From contig NZ_SZZM01000005.1 in assembly GCF_005281615.1 (NCBI RefSeq), positions 186,001 through 250,000 of the forward strand: a stretch of 64,000 nt of DNA, read 5' to 3'. The notes below the pieces were generated by a model that was not told the DNA's origin, did not search any database, and worked only from the letters and a program-made list of their open reading frames with translations. Shown here one piece after another: positions 20,510 to 29,712 of this stretch. Position 1 is the first letter of the stretch, and each line of letters begins with the position of its first letter. The translations under genes and the position numbers were made by a program. Source of the stretch: Rhodoligotrophos defluvii. Its GTDB lineage: Bacteria > Pseudomonadota > Alphaproteobacteria > Rhizobiales > Im1.

Positions 20510-20531
20510 GTTTTCAGCGAGGCACCCGTTC

Positions 20532-21536
20532 ATGCGGCCGATCCGCTTCATCCGCGACGACACCGATTACCGCTTCATGCGATTTGCCCGCTTTGGCTAC
20601 GCGCTGTCCGGCCTGTGCATGATCGCGTCGGTCCTCCTGTTCCTGACCGTGGGCCTCAACTACGGCATCGACTTCGAAGGCGGCACGGTCATCGAGATCC
20701 AAACGCCACAGCCGGCTGATCTTGCGCAGCTGCGCAGCACTGTGGGCGGGCTTGGCCTTGGAGAAGTGGAAGTGCAAGGCCTCGGCCAGCCCGACCAGGT
20801 GATGATCCGCGTCGGCAAGCAGGAGGGCGAGCAGGCCCAGCAGGATACGCTGGCCAAGGTCCGTAACGCGCTGGGACCGGACGTCACCTATCTCCGCACC
20901 GAGGTGGTTGGGCCGAAAGTGTCGGGGGAACTCGCGCAGATGGGCACGATCGCGGTGCTGATCTCGATGATCGGCATTCTGATCTACATCTGGTTCCGCT
21001 TCGAATGGCAGTTCGCCTTGGGGGCAATCCTGTCGCTCGTGCACGACGTGGTGCTGACCATCGGCCTGTTCTGCCTGCTCGGCATTCAGTTCAACCTGAC
21101 GATCATCGCCGCCGTGCTGACGATCGTCGGCTATTCGCTGAACGACACGGTGGTGGTGTTCGACCGCATCCGGGAATATCTCCGGAAATACAAGTCAATG
21201 AAGCTGATCGATCTCATCGACCTATCGTTGAACAGTACCCTTTCCCGCACCATCTTGACGTCGGTAACCGCGTTCCTGGCGATGCTGTCGCTCTATGTCT
21301 TCGGCGGAGAGGTGCTGCGTGGCTTCACCTTCGCCATGCTGTGGGGCGTCATCATCGGAACGTATTCCTCGATCTTCGTGGCCGCGCCCATCCTGCTTCT
21401 GGTTGGCGTCAAGCGCGACTGGAGCGCCGTTGCGGAAAAGGGCTCGGTGAATGTGAGGACCGGCGCAACCGCCGCCGCGGCCGGCAAACGCGGCACCGCC
21501 GCCGGTACCAGCGGCACGAGCGCCCAGCGGTCCTGA
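20532..21536 (+). CDS. secF: Protein translocase subunit SecF
   Basis: This 334-aa protein has the SecF pattern: a first helix, GLNYGIDFEGGTVIE at the start of the periplasmic domain, then helices carrying YSLNDTVVVFDRIREYLRK and LSRTILTSVTAFLAM. It forms the SecDF complex with the upstream product. The C-terminal tail after about residue 295 is an alanine/glycine/threonine-rich extension with no evident domain. It is followed 27 bases later by a Mth938-like gene, a linkage of interest for respiratory complex I assembly. Confidence 0.97.
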   Translation: MRPIRFIRDDTDYRFMRFARFGYALSGLCMIASVLLFLTVGLNYGIDFEGGTVIEIQTPQPADLAQLRSTVGGLGLGEVEVQGLGQPDQVMIRVGKQEGEQAQQDTLAKVRNALGPDVTYLRTEVVGPKVSGELAQMGTIAVLISMIGILIYIWFRFEWQFALGAILSLVHDVVLTIGLFCLLGIQFNLTIIAAVLTIVGYSLNDTVVVFDRIREYLRKYKSMKLIDLIDLSLNSTLSRTILTSVTAFLAMLSLYVFGGEVLRGFTFAMLWGVIIGTYSSIFVAAPILLLVGVKRDWSAVAEKGSVNVRTGATAAAAGKRGTAAGTSGTSAQRS

Positions 21537-21563
21537 CCGATCCGGCGAGGAGCTCGCCGCGCC

Positions 21564-21968
21564 ATGACGGAACGACCCGACGATCAGGCTCATTATCCCG
21601 GCCGGGCACCGATCGATGCCTATGGCAACGGCGGCTTCCGCTTTGCCGAGATGTCCCACCGCGGATCGATCCTGCTCCTGCCCAGCGGCATCTATGGCTG
21701 GCCGATCAGCTCCATCGAGCAGCTCGAGCCTGCAAGCTTCGCCCGTGTGTTCGCGGAGGCCGCGACCATCGAGTTCCTGCTGCTGGGCTGCGGCATGGAG
21801 ATGCGGCGGCCGGGGCCTTCGGTGCGCGAGGCCTTCCAGCGCCATCAGATCGGGCTCGAACTGATGACGACCGGGGCTGCGGCGCGCACATATAACGTGC
21901 TGCTGGCCGAGGATCGCGCCGTGGCGGCGGCGCTGATCGCGGTTGATGATCCCAGTGCGCGCCGATGA
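21564..21968 (+). CDS. Mth938-like domain protein (NDUFAF3 homologue)
   Basis: This 134-aa protein belongs to the Mth938/DUF498 fold family: IDAYGNGGFRF, GSILLLPSGIYGWP and IEFLLLGCGMEMRRP are the usual segments, and TTGAAARTYNVLLAEDR closes the domain. The human homologue NDUFAF3 is an assembly factor for mitochondrial complex I, where it acts with a second fold partner. The gene follows secF closely and overlaps the next gene by four bases (ATGA). The next gene encodes a homologue of another complex I assembly factor. The bacterial function is not established; a role in NADH dehydrogenase assembly is inference from family and linkage. Confidence 0.85.
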   Translation: MTERPDDQAHYPGRAPIDAYGNGGFRFAEMSHRGSILLLPSGIYGWPISSIEQLEPASFARVFAEAATIEFLLLGCGMEMRRPGPSVREAFQRHQIGLELMTTGAAARTYNVLLAEDRAVAAALIAVDDPSARR

Positions 21969-22822
21969 GCGCGCCAGCCGCTGATGGCGCGGGCTATTGC
22001 TTCGACCTCGTGCGCGAGGCCGACAAGGACCGGTTCTTGGCCGCGCTGTTCGCGCCGGACGACAAGCGGCGGCTGCTTCTTGCCCTCTACGCCTTCAATG
22101 TCGAGGTTTCGCGCATTCGCGAGGTGGTGCGCGAGCCGATGCTCGGCGAGATCCGCCTGCAATGGTGGGCGGATGCGGTCAGCCGCGCCTATGGCGGCCA
22201 GGGGCCGGAGCATCCTGTGATGGCCGAACTGATGCCGGCGATCGGCGAGCGCATCATTCCTGAAATGGCCCTGGCCAATCTCGTCGAGGCCCGCCGGTTC
22301 GATCTTTATGACGATCCGATGCCGAGCCTGAACGATCTCGAAGGCTATCTCGGCGAGACCTCATCGGCGCTCATCCAGATGGCAGCGCTGATCCTCGCTG
22401 GTCGGCAGGCCCAGGTTTGCGCCGAGGCCGCCGGGCTTGCGGGTGTTGCCTATGGAATGTCGGGCCTGTTGCGGTTGCTGCCGATGCACCGGGCGCGTGG
22501 GCAATGCTTCCTGCCCGAGGACGTGCTTGCGCGCCACGGGCTAAAGCCGGCCCACGTGCTGTCCGGACGATGGGACGAGCCGATGCGGGCGGCGCTGTCC
22601 GATATGGTGAGCCTCGGCCGCCAGCGCCTCGAGGAGGCGAGGGCGTTGTCTGGAACCATCCCCGCAGCGGCGCTCCCAGCCTTCTTACCGGCCTCTCTCA
22701 CCGGGCTAGCGCTGGACGCGGTGACGCGCCGCGGTCGCAATCCGCTGAAGCAGGTGACGGAACTCTCGCAGCTGCGCCGTCAATGGAGCTTGTGGCGGGC
22801 TGCCCGGCGCGGGCGTTTTTGA
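21965..22822 (+). CDS. Squalene/phytoene synthase family protein, NDUFAF6-like
   Basis: This 285-aa protein has the all-helical squalene/phytoene synthase fold. The segment LYAFNVEVSRIREVV stands where catalytic members carry their first Asp-rich motif, and IRLQWWADAV follows, as in the human complex I assembly factor NDUFAF6. The second Asp-rich motif is also not evident. It is therefore probably not a prenyl-condensing enzyme. Its start overlaps the Mth938-like gene (ATGA), so the two are translationally coupled. It is convergent with lipB with only seven bases between them. The name is inferred from motif similarity; no carotenoid or hopanoid genes lie nearby. Confidence 0.82.
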   Translation: MSAPAADGAGYCFDLVREADKDRFLAALFAPDDKRRLLLALYAFNVEVSRIREVVREPMLGEIRLQWWADAVSRAYGGQGPEHPVMAELMPAIGERIIPEMALANLVEARRFDLYDDPMPSLNDLEGYLGETSSALIQMAALILAGRQAQVCAEAAGLAGVAYGMSGLLRLLPMHRARGQCFLPEDVLARHGLKPAHVLSGRWDEPMRAALSDMVSLGRQRLEEARALSGTIPAAALPAFLPASLTGLALDAVTRRGRNPLKQVTELSQLRRQWSLWRAARRGRF

Positions 22823-22829
22823 GCGTCCC

Positions 22830-23534
22830 TCATTCCGTCCTGGTTGGTCCGAACTGCCGCTCGAAATTTAGGCGCAAGGCCTCGTCCACCGCGGCCATCG
22901 AGGCGGTGCAGCCGAGATCGGTGAGGCTGGTCACGCCGTGCCCGCGCACGCCGCAAGGCACGATTCCGGAGAAATGGTCGAGGTCCGGCGCGACATTGAG
23001 TGCAATGCCGTGGAACGAGACCCAGCGCCGGACGCGAATGCCGATCGCGGCGATCTTGTCCTCCGCCGTGGGAGAGCGCTCCGGCCGGCGGACCCATACG
23101 CCCACGCGCTCGTTGCGGGTTTCGCCAGCGATGCCGAAATGGCTCAAGGTGTCGATGAGCCATGTTTCGAGGCCATGCACGAACAGGCGCAGATCCTGCC
23201 CACGGCGGGTGAGGTCGAGCATGACATAGGCCACCCGCTGGCCGGGGCCGTGATAGGTGAATTGGCCACCGCGGCCGGTGCGATAGACGGGGAAGCGATC
23301 GGGCGTCAGCAGATCGCTCGCAACCGCGCTGGTGCCGGCTGTATAAAGGGGAGGGTGCTGCACCAGCCAGACCTGCTCGGGCGCCTCGCCTGCGGCGATG
23401 GCCGCGGCGCGGGCTTCCATTTGCTGAACCGCATGCTCATATTCAACAAGATGGTCCGCCACCGTCCAGGTCACGGCCGGAGCCGCCCGGTACAGGCTTT
23501 TTCGCGCGGATTGGGATCTCACGGGGTCGAGCAT
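22830..23534 (-). CDS. lipB: Lipoyl(octanoyl) transferase
   Basis: This 234-aa enzyme moves octanoyl groups from acyl carrier protein to lipoyl domains. The motifs are present: [35 protein letters not shown], the catalytic lysine segment [19 protein letters not shown] and the catalytic cysteine segment [14 protein letters not shown]. It has normal length. The ATG at 23534 is the only good upstream start, though its ribosome binding site is weak. It ends seven bases from the convergent NDUFAF6-like gene. Confidence 0.95.
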   Translation of the reverse strand: MLDPVRSQSARKSLYRAAPAVTWTVADHLVEYEHAVQQMEARAAAIAAGEAPEQVWLVQHPPLYTAGTSAVASDLLTPDRFPVYRTGRGGQFTYHGPGQRVAYVMLDLTRRGQDLRLFVHGLETWLIDTLSHFGIAGETRNERVGVWVRRPERSPTAEDKIAAIGIRVRRWVSFHGIALNVAPDLDHFSGIVPCGVRGHGVTSLTDLGCTASMAAVDEALRLNFERQFGPTRTE

Positions 23535-23635
23535 GGGCCTTGGTTAAACCGACGGCGTGGGTTGAGACAATCGGAAACACTTGCGTTGCGCCGAACGGAT
23601 TGTTAGATGAGCGCGACCCTTCGGGACCTCAATAC

Positions 23636-23722
23636 GCGGTCGTGGCGGAATTGGTAGACGCACTAGCTTGAGGGGCTAGCGGGTTAACCCCCGTGGGAGT
23701 TCGAGTCTCCCCGACCGCACCA
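23636..23722 (+). tRNA. tRNA-Leu (anticodon GAG)
   Basis: An 87-nt class II tRNA: GCGGTCG pairs with CGACCGC, the anticodon loop TTGAGGG gives GAG (reads CUC/CUU), there is a long variable arm, T-loop GTTCGAGTC and an encoded CCA. It lies between lipB (opposite strand) and the gyrA promoter region. Confidence 0.97.
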
Positions 23723-23800
23723 TTCCTTGCCCTTGCGGGCCCCTCAGAACCTTTGCCGAAAATGCGATCGGGCCGCCAGCAGCGAGTCCTGTTGCGCGCA

Positions 23801-23829
23801 TTGCTTCTGCGCCCTGCGGTTGCTACATA
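23801..23829 (+). promoter_or_regulatory. Likely housekeeping promoter for gyrA
   Basis: TTGCTT at 23801-23806 and TACATA at 23824-23829 are separated by 17 bases, matching a vegetative sigma-type promoter. It lies about 105 bases upstream of the gyrA start. The -10 box is identical to that of the candidate promoter before rpsM. Assigned by eye. Confidence 0.5.
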
Positions 23830-23934
23830 AGGGACACCGAGTCGGGGGCGCGCAAGCGATTCCTCGATTGGGCGCGCCCCTCCCGGTGCGCATTCGCGCT
23901 GATGCGTCGTTAAAATCACAAAAGGCGTTCGAGT

Positions 23935-26733
23935 TTGGCTGAAAGCGATCGTGGACCGACCGGGTCTGATCCGACCCCCTTCGACGTAAATCCGGTTTCT
24001 ATCGTCGAGGAAATGAAGCGCTCCTATCTCGATTACGCGATGAGCGTGATCGTGAGCCGGGCGCTGCCGGACGTTCGCGACGGGCTGAAGCCTGTCCATC
24101 GCCGCGTTCTGTTCTCGATGCACGAGAATGGCTACGACTGGAACAAGCCTTACCGCAAGGCGGCCCGCGTGGTGGGCGATGTCATCGGTAAGTACCACCC
24201 GCATGGCGACCAGTCGATCTATGACGCGCTCGTCCGCTTGGCGCAGGACTTTTCCATGCGCCTGCCGCTGCTCGACGGGCAGGGCAATTTCGGCTCGCTC
24301 GACGGCGATCCGCCGGCGGCCATGCGCTACACCGAGGTGAGGCTGGCCAAGCCGGCCCATCACCTGCTGGACGACCTGGACAAGGACACGGTCGACTTCC
24401 AGCCCAACTATGACAATTCCGAGCACGAGCCGGTGGTGCTGCCGGCCAAGTTTCCGAACCTGCTGGTGAACGGGGCCGGCGGCATCGCCGTCGGCATGGC
24501 CACCAACATCCCACCGCACAATCTCGGGGAGGTGGTGGATGCCTGCATCGCGGTGATGACCAATCCGGGAATCAGCATCGAGGAAATCACCGAGATCATG
24601 CCCGGCCCGGATTTCCCGACCGGGGCGCTCATCCTCGGCCGTGCCGGGATCCGCTCGGCCTATGCTACGGGGCGCGGCTCGATCATCATGCGCGCCCGTG
24701 TCGAAGTCGAGACGGTGCGCAAGGAACGCGAGGCGCTCATCGTCACCGAGATCCCCTACCAGGTGAACAAGGCGACGATGGTCGAGAAGATCGCCGAGCT
24801 GGTGCGCGAGAAGCGAATCGAGGGGATCGCCGACATCAGGGACGAGTCCTCGCGCCAGGGCCTGCGCGTGGTGATCGAGCTGCGCCGCGAGGCGGTGGCG
24901 GACGTTGTGCTGAACCAGCTTTATCGTTTTTCGCCGCTGCAGACGAGCTTCGGCTGCAACATGGTGGCGCTATCCGGCGGCCGACCCGAGCTCCTGACCC
25001 TCAAGGACATGCTGCAGGCGTTCGTGACCTTCCGCGAGGACGTGGTCACGCGGCGCACCAAGTTCCTGCTGAACAAGGCGCGCGACCGGGCCCATATCCT
25101 GGTGGGCCTGGCCATTGCCGTCGCCAATATCGACGAGGTCATCCGTGTGATCCGCGAAAGCCCCGATCCGGCGGCTGCCAGGGCGGAGCTGATGGGGCGG
25201 GACTGGCCGGCGAAGGACATGGAGCCGCTGGTCAGGCTGATTGCCGATCCGCGCCACGTGGTGAGCGAGGCCGGCACGCTGCGGCTTTCGGACGAGCAGG
25301 CCCGGGCCATTCTCGACCTGCGCCTGCAGCGCCTGACCGCCCTCGGCCGCGACGAGATCGGCGACGAGCTGAAGGAGCTGGGCGAGAAGATCGCCGATTA
25401 TCTCGATATCCTGCGATCGCGCGCCCGGGTGCAGCAGATCGTGCGCGACGAGCTGGAGGCCGCCAAAGCCGAGTTCGCGACGCCGCGGCGCACCGAGATC
25501 ACCGAGGAAGGCTTCGAGGTCGAGGACGAGGACCTGATCGCGCGGGAGGACATGGTGATCACCGTGTCGCATGCCGGCTACATCAAGCGCGTGCCGCTCT
25601 CGACCTACCGGGCGCAGCGGCGCGGCGGCAAGGGCCGCTTCGGCGTTTCCATGAAGGACGAGGATTTCGTGTCCCAGCTCTTCGTGGCCAACACCCATAC
25701 GCCGGTCCTGTTCTTCTCCTCCACCGGCATGGTCTACCGCATGAAGGTGTGGCGCCTGCCGATCGGCACGCCGCAATCGCGCGGCAAGGCGTTGGTGAAC
25801 CTCTTGCCGCTCAAGCCGGGCGAGCGCATCTCGACCATTCTGTTCATGCCCGACGACGAGGCGCAGAACGAACGGCTGAACCTGGTCTTCGCCACCCGGT
25901 TCGGCACCGTCCGCCGCAACGCCTTGGCCGATTTCGTGAACATCAACCGGGCCGGCAAGATCGCCATGAAGCTGGAAGAGGAGGGGGATGCCATCGTCGG
26001 CGTGGTGATCGCGACGCCCGATGACGACATCCTGCTGACCACCGCGAATGGCCGCTGCATCCGCTTCCCGGTGGACGATGTGCGTGTCTTCGCCGGCCGC
26101 ACCTCGACAGGGGTGCGCGGCATCAAGCTCGGCAGCGACAGCGAGCTCGGGCCCGATACGGTGATCGGCATGTCGGTGCTGCGGCACAGCGATGCGACCC
26201 CACCGGAAGCCCGCGCCTATCTTCGGCTGCGCCGGGCCATGCGCGGCGAGGATAGCGAGCTCGCCGGCGAGCTTGCGGCCGAGCCGAACGGTGACGCCGA
26301 GAATGGCGAGGAGGAGGCGGCGGGCGACGAGGTCTCCCTCAGTCCCGAGCGCTATGCCGCGCTGTCCGCCCTCGAGCAGACGGTGCTCACTGTCTCGGAG
26401 AACGGCTACGGCAAGCGCACGTCCTCATACGAGTACCGGGTCACCGGCCGCGGCGGCAAGGGCATCATCGCCATGGCGGTGAACAAGCGCAACGGGCACC
26501 TGGTGGCGTCGTTCCCGGTGGAGGACAATGACCAGATCATGCTGGTGACCGGGGCCGGCAAGCTCATCCGCTGCCCCGTGCACGACATCCGCGTGGCGGG
26601 CCGCGCCACGCAAGGGGTGACCATCTTCAGCATGGCCGAGAACGAGCGGGTGGTGTCGGTGGCGCATCTGGCCGAGGAAGAGGGCCAGCCAGAGGTCGAC
26701 GAGGGCCCGGACGAGGCCGAATCCACGGAATAG
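23935..26733 (+). CDS. gyrA: DNA gyrase subunit A
   Basis: This 932-aa protein has the breakage-reunion domain with the catalytic tyrosine in [11 protein letters not shown], followed by beta-pinwheel C-terminal repeats. The GyrA-box-like segment [10 protein letters not shown] sits near residue 560. A TTG start at 23935 is used because the conserved [19 protein letters not shown] begins upstream of the first internal ATG (24013). AAAGG lies ten bases before it. The acidic insert near residues 780-800 ([14 protein letters not shown]) is lineage-specific. The quinolone-determining loop reads [11 protein letters not shown], with Gln at the position of E. coli Ser83. Confidence 0.97.
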   Translation: MAESDRGPTGSDPTPFDVNPVSIVEEMKRSYLDYAMSVIVSRALPDVRDGLKPVHRRVLFSMHENGYDWNKPYRKAARVVGDVIGKYHPHGDQSIYDALVRLAQDFSMRLPLLDGQGNFGSLDGDPPAAMRYTEVRLAKPAHHLLDDLDKDTVDFQPNYDNSEHEPVVLPAKFPNLLVNGAGGIAVGMATNIPPHNLGEVVDACIAVMTNPGISIEEITEIMPGPDFPTGALILGRAGIRSAYATGRGSIIMRARVEVETVRKEREALIVTEIPYQVNKATMVEKIAELVREKRIEGIADIRDESSRQGLRVVIELRREAVADVVLNQLYRFSPLQTSFGCNMVALSGGRPELLTLKDMLQAFVTFREDVVTRRTKFLLNKARDRAHILVGLAIAVANIDEVIRVIRESPDPAAARAELMGRDWPAKDMEPLVRLIADPRHVVSEAGTLRLSDEQARAILDLRLQRLTALGRDEIGDELKELGEKIADYLDILRSRARVQQIVRDELEAAKAEFATPRRTEITEEGFEVEDEDLIAREDMVITVSHAGYIKRVPLSTYRAQRRGGKGRFGVSMKDEDFVSQLFVANTHTPVLFFSSTGMVYRMKVWRLPIGTPQSRGKALVNLLPLKPGERISTILFMPDDEAQNERLNLVFATRFGTVRRNALADFVNINRAGKIAMKLEEEGDAIVGVVIATPDDDILLTTANGRCIRFPVDDVRVFAGRTSTGVRGIKLGSDSELGPDTVIGMSVLRHSDATPPEARAYLRLRRAMRGEDSELAGELAAEPNGDAENGEEEAAGDEVSLSPERYAALSALEQTVLTVSENGYGKRTSSYEYRVTGRGGKGIIAMAVNKRNGHLVASFPVEDNDQIMLVTGAGKLIRCPVHDIRVAGRATQGVTIFSMAENERVVSVAHLAEEEGQPEVDEGPDEAESTE

Positions 26734-26854
26734 AGGCCGGAGAGGGCCGCCGGCGAGCGCCATGGCGGCTCCGACCTGCGGGGCGATTTTGCGGCGCGCT
26801 TGACCTTTTCTCCGCGGCAGGGCTGGATTTCGGCTCCTTGCGGAGGCATGACCC

Positions 26855-27469
26855 ATGTCGCTTGAAGCCTATGCCGCCCTCGTGGTGGCCACGATCGTCG
26901 TGATCATCATTCCGGGGCCGACGGTCACCGTCATTCTCGCCAATTCGCTGCGCTATGGCAGCCGCGCCGGGCTGCTCAACGTGCTCGGGACCCAGATCGG
27001 GCTCGCCCTCATGCTGGCGGTGCTGGTGGTGGGGCTTGCCTCGGTCATCGAGGTGGTGGGCCATTGGTTCGAGTGGATCAGGCTGGTCGGCGCGGCCTAT
27101 CTCGTGTGGATCGGCTTCAAGACGATCCGCGCGGCCGGCCGGGAAACGAGCGGCGAATTGCCGCCGACCCCGCGCGGCGGCTTTGTCTTCCAGGGGCTGG
27201 TGGTGATCCTCAGCAACCCGAAAGCCTTGCTGTTCTTCGGCGCCTTCTTTCCCCAGTTCATCGATCCCAGCGGCGACTATGTCTGGCAGCTGCTGCTGGC
27301 CGGGGCCACTTTCATGGTGCTCGCCACCGTTTCAGACGGTATGTATGCGCTGCTCGCCGGCCGGCTGCGGGAAATGCTGTCGCGCCAGCGCATCGCTCTG
27401 GTCAACCGGCTCTCGGGCCTGTGCATGGTGTGCGGCGGCGTGTGGCTCGCCCTGGCGCGGCGAAGCTGA
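26855..27469 (+). CDS. LysE family translocator
   Basis: This 204-aa inner-membrane protein has the LysE/RhtB exporter pattern: an N-terminal hydrophobic helix followed by IIPGPTVTVILANS, then GLLNVLGTQIGLALM, LVGAAYLVWIGFKTIR and NPKALLFFGAFFPQFID. About six membrane segments can be counted. The substrate, probably an amino acid or related metabolite, cannot be told from sequence. It lies between gyrA and coaD, with 121 bases upstream and 15 downstream, and is probably cotranscribed with coaD. Confidence 0.9.
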   Translation: MSLEAYAALVVATIVVIIIPGPTVTVILANSLRYGSRAGLLNVLGTQIGLALMLAVLVVGLASVIEVVGHWFEWIRLVGAAYLVWIGFKTIRAAGRETSGELPPTPRGGFVFQGLVVILSNPKALLFFGAFFPQFIDPSGDYVWQLLLAGATFMVLATVSDGMYALLAGRLREMLSRQRIALVNRLSGLCMVCGGVWLALARRS

Positions 27470-27484
27470 GGAAGAGGCAGGAGT

Positions 27485-27979
27485 ATGCTCGTCGGGTTCT
27501 ATCCGGGAAGCTTCGATCCCATCACCAATGGCCATGTGGACATCATCACCCGCGCGGCACGCATTTTCGACAGGCTGATCCTGGCGGTGGGCGTCCATCA
27601 CGGCAAGACGCCGCTGCTCTCGGCCGATGTCAGGGTCGAGCTGATGGAGGAGGTATGCGTGCCGATCGGCGCCGATCTCAATTGCGAGATCAAGGTCATC
27701 ACCTTCGACAACCTGGCGGTGGAGGCGGCCAGTGCCAACGGCGCCACCGTGATGGTGCGGGGCTTGCGTGATTCCAGCGACTTTGACTACGAGGTTCAGA
27801 TGGCACAGATGAATGCCGGCATGAACCGCGACGTGGAGACCATTTTCTTTGCCGCCAGCGCCAGCACGCGCATGATCGCCTCCTCGTTAGTCAAGCAGAT
27901 TGCGCGCATGGGGGGCGACATCTCGCCCTTCGTGCCCGATATCGCCCGGCGCCGCATAGATGCCGCGATGAAGCGGTAG
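27485..27979 (+). CDS. coaD: Phosphopantetheine adenylyltransferase
   Basis: This 164-aa enzyme makes dephospho-CoA from 4'-phosphopantetheine and ATP. It shows the nucleotidyltransferase motif FYPGSFDPITNGHVDI at the N-terminus, MVRGLRDSSDFDYEVQMA in the middle and the ATP-binding TRMIASSLVKQIARMGGD near the C-terminus. The length is standard. The start has GGCAGGAG directly upstream. It is followed by cyclophilin and queuosine genes, an order seen in Hyphomicrobiales. Confidence 0.96.
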   Translation: MLVGFYPGSFDPITNGHVDIITRAARIFDRLILAVGVHHGKTPLLSADVRVELMEEVCVPIGADLNCEIKVITFDNLAVEAASANGATVMVRGLRDSSDFDYEVQMAQMNAGMNRDVETIFFAASASTRMIASSLVKQIARMGGDISPFVPDIARRRIDAAMKR

Positions 27980-28029
27980 CGCTGAGCTTCCCTTCGATAA
28001 CGAGACCACAGGAAAGGTCCAAGGTTCAC

Positions 28030-28587
28030 ATGATCGATATTGTCAAGCTGTTGTCCGCCGTCGTGCTGTTCGCCATGGTGCCCGGCGTTGCCCATTCCGC
28101 CCAGCCGCTCGACCCCGAAAACACCATCTATCTCGATCTCAAGGACGGCCGGGTGGTGATCCGCCTGCGGCCGGACCTGGCCCCGCAACACGTGGCGCGC
28201 ATCAAGAAGCTTGCCCGCGACGGCTTCTATGACGGGGTGAAGTTCCACCGGGTGATCGACGGCTTCATGGCACAGACCGGCGATCCCACCGGCACCGGCA
28301 CCGGCGGCTCCAGTGAGCCGGACCTCAAGGCTGAGTTCAGCAAGGAGCCGTTCCGCCGCGGCACCGTCGGCATGGCGCGCACCCAGGATCCGAACAGCGC
28401 CAACAGCCAGTTCTTCATCTGCTTCGATGATGCGAGCTTCCTCAACGGCCAGTACACGGTGTTCGGCCAGGTGGTCGAGGGCATGGAATTCGTGGACAAG
28501 ATCAAGAAGGGCGCGGGCAGCAGCGGCATGGTCAGCAACCCCGACGTGATCGTCAAGATGCAGGTTGCTGCCGACGTGAAGCAGTAA
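28030..28587 (+). CDS. Peptidyl-prolyl cis-trans isomerase, cyclophilin type, exported
   Basis: This 185-aa protein starts with a signal peptide (about 1-23, ending VAHSA) and carries a complete cyclophilin domain: VKFHRVIDGFMAQTGDPTGT, ANSQFFICFDDASFLNGQYT and VFGQVVEGMEFVDKI. The catalytic Arg lies in FHRVIDGF. It probably assists folding of proteins in the periplasm. Many relatives carry two adjacent cyclophilin genes here, one exported and one cytosolic; only the exported one is present. It ends 18 bases before queA. Confidence 0.93.
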   Translation: MIDIVKLLSAVVLFAMVPGVAHSAQPLDPENTIYLDLKDGRVVIRLRPDLAPQHVARIKKLARDGFYDGVKFHRVIDGFMAQTGDPTGTGTGGSSEPDLKAEFSKEPFRRGTVGMARTQDPNSANSQFFICFDDASFLNGQYTVFGQVVEGMEFVDKIKKGAGSSGMVSNPDVIVKMQVAADVKQ

Positions 28588-28605
28588 CCGGCACGAGCGC
28601 GAGAC

Positions 28606-29712
28606 ATGCGCGTCGACGAATTCGACTTCGATCTGCCGGAAGAGCGCATCGCGCTTCGGCCGGCAGTGCCGCGCGATGCGGCCCGCCTGCTGGTGGTGCG
28701 GCCGGACGCGGGAGTCGAGCTTGTCGATGCGCAGGTGAGCGCGCTCGGCGAGCACCTCGCGCCGGGGGACGTCCTGGTGTTCAACGACACCCGTGTCATT
28801 CCGGCGCGGTTGACCGGGCGGCGGCTTGGTCGCGGCGGTTACGAGCCCGTTGTCGAGGCCACCCTCATCGAGCGGCGGGATGAGGCAAGCTGGATCGCGC
28901 TGGCCAAGCCCGGACGCAAGCTGCAGCCCGGCGACCGCCTGCGCTTCGGGGCGGATCCGACGGTGTGCGAGGCGGAAACGCTCGATGCGACCGTCGAAGC
29001 GAAAGGCGACAACGGCGAGGTGACGCTCGCCTTCGACGTGGCCGGCCCGTTCCTGGACGAGCGGCTCAAGCTGTTCGGGGTGATGCCGCTGCCGCCCTAT
29101 ATCGCCGCGCGGCGGCCGGTGGACGAGCGCGATCACCTCGATTATCAGACGGTCTTCGCGCGGAGGGAAGGGGCGGTGGCCGCGCCGACGGCGGGGCTGC
29201 ACTTTACTGATACGCTGTTTGCCAAGCTCGATGAGCGTGGCATTGGCCGCGCCTTCGTGACGCTGGAGGTAGGGGCAGGGACGTTCCTGCCGGTGAAGGC
29301 CGAGGATACCGCCGAACACCGCATGCACAGCGAACGCGGCGAGATCGATGCTGCGACGGCCGAGCGGTTGAACGGCGCGCGTGCCGCCGGCCACCGGATC
29401 GTGGCGGTCGGCACCACCTCGCTGCGCCTGCTGGAGAGCGCGGCCGATGTGGACGGCACCATCCGGCCGTTTTCCGGTGCGACGGACCTGTTCGTCACGC
29501 CGGGCTATCGCTTCAGGGTGGTCGACGTCCTGATGACCAATTTCCACCTGCCGCGCTCGACCCTGTTCATGCTGGTGTCGGCTTTCTGCGGCCTTGACCG
29601 CATGAAGCGTGCCTATGCCCATGCCGTAGCCGCCGGCTATCGCTTCTATTCCTATGGCGATGCCTGCCTGTTGTTTCCCGATCGCAGCCTGTGGGTCAGA
29701 CCGGTCCTATGA
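28606..29712 (+). CDS. queA: S-adenosylmethionine:tRNA ribosyltransferase-isomerase
   Basis: This 368-aa enzyme adds the epoxycyclopentane precursor ring to preQ1 in tRNA during queuosine synthesis. Family segments are present: [61 protein letters not shown] and [16 protein letters not shown]. The length is normal for alphaproteobacteria. The gene overlaps tgt by ATGA, so the two consecutive enzymes of the tRNA pathway are translationally coupled. Confidence 0.96.
   Translation: MRVDEFDFDLPEERIALRPAVPRDAARLLVVRPDAGVELVDAQVSALGEHLAPGDVLVFNDTRVIPARLTGRRLGRGGYEPVVEATLIERRDEASWIALAKPGRKLQPGDRLRFGADPTVCEAETLDATVEAKGDNGEVTLAFDVAGPFLDERLKLFGVMPLPPYIAARRPVDERDHLDYQTVFARREGAVAAPTAGLHFTDTLFAKLDERGIGRAFVTLEVGAGTFLPVKAEDTAEHRMHSERGEIDAATAERLNGARAAGHRIVAVGTTSLRLLESAADVDGTIRPFSGATDLFVTPGYRFRVVDVLMTNFHLPRSTLFMLVSAFCGLDRMKRAYAHAVAAGYRFYSYGDACLLFPDRSLWVRPVL

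Noticed and set aside
21965-22822. Carotenoid or squalene synthase
   Set aside because: The Asp-rich metal-binding motifs are not evident and no isoprenoid genes are near; it fits the NDUFAF6-like group better.
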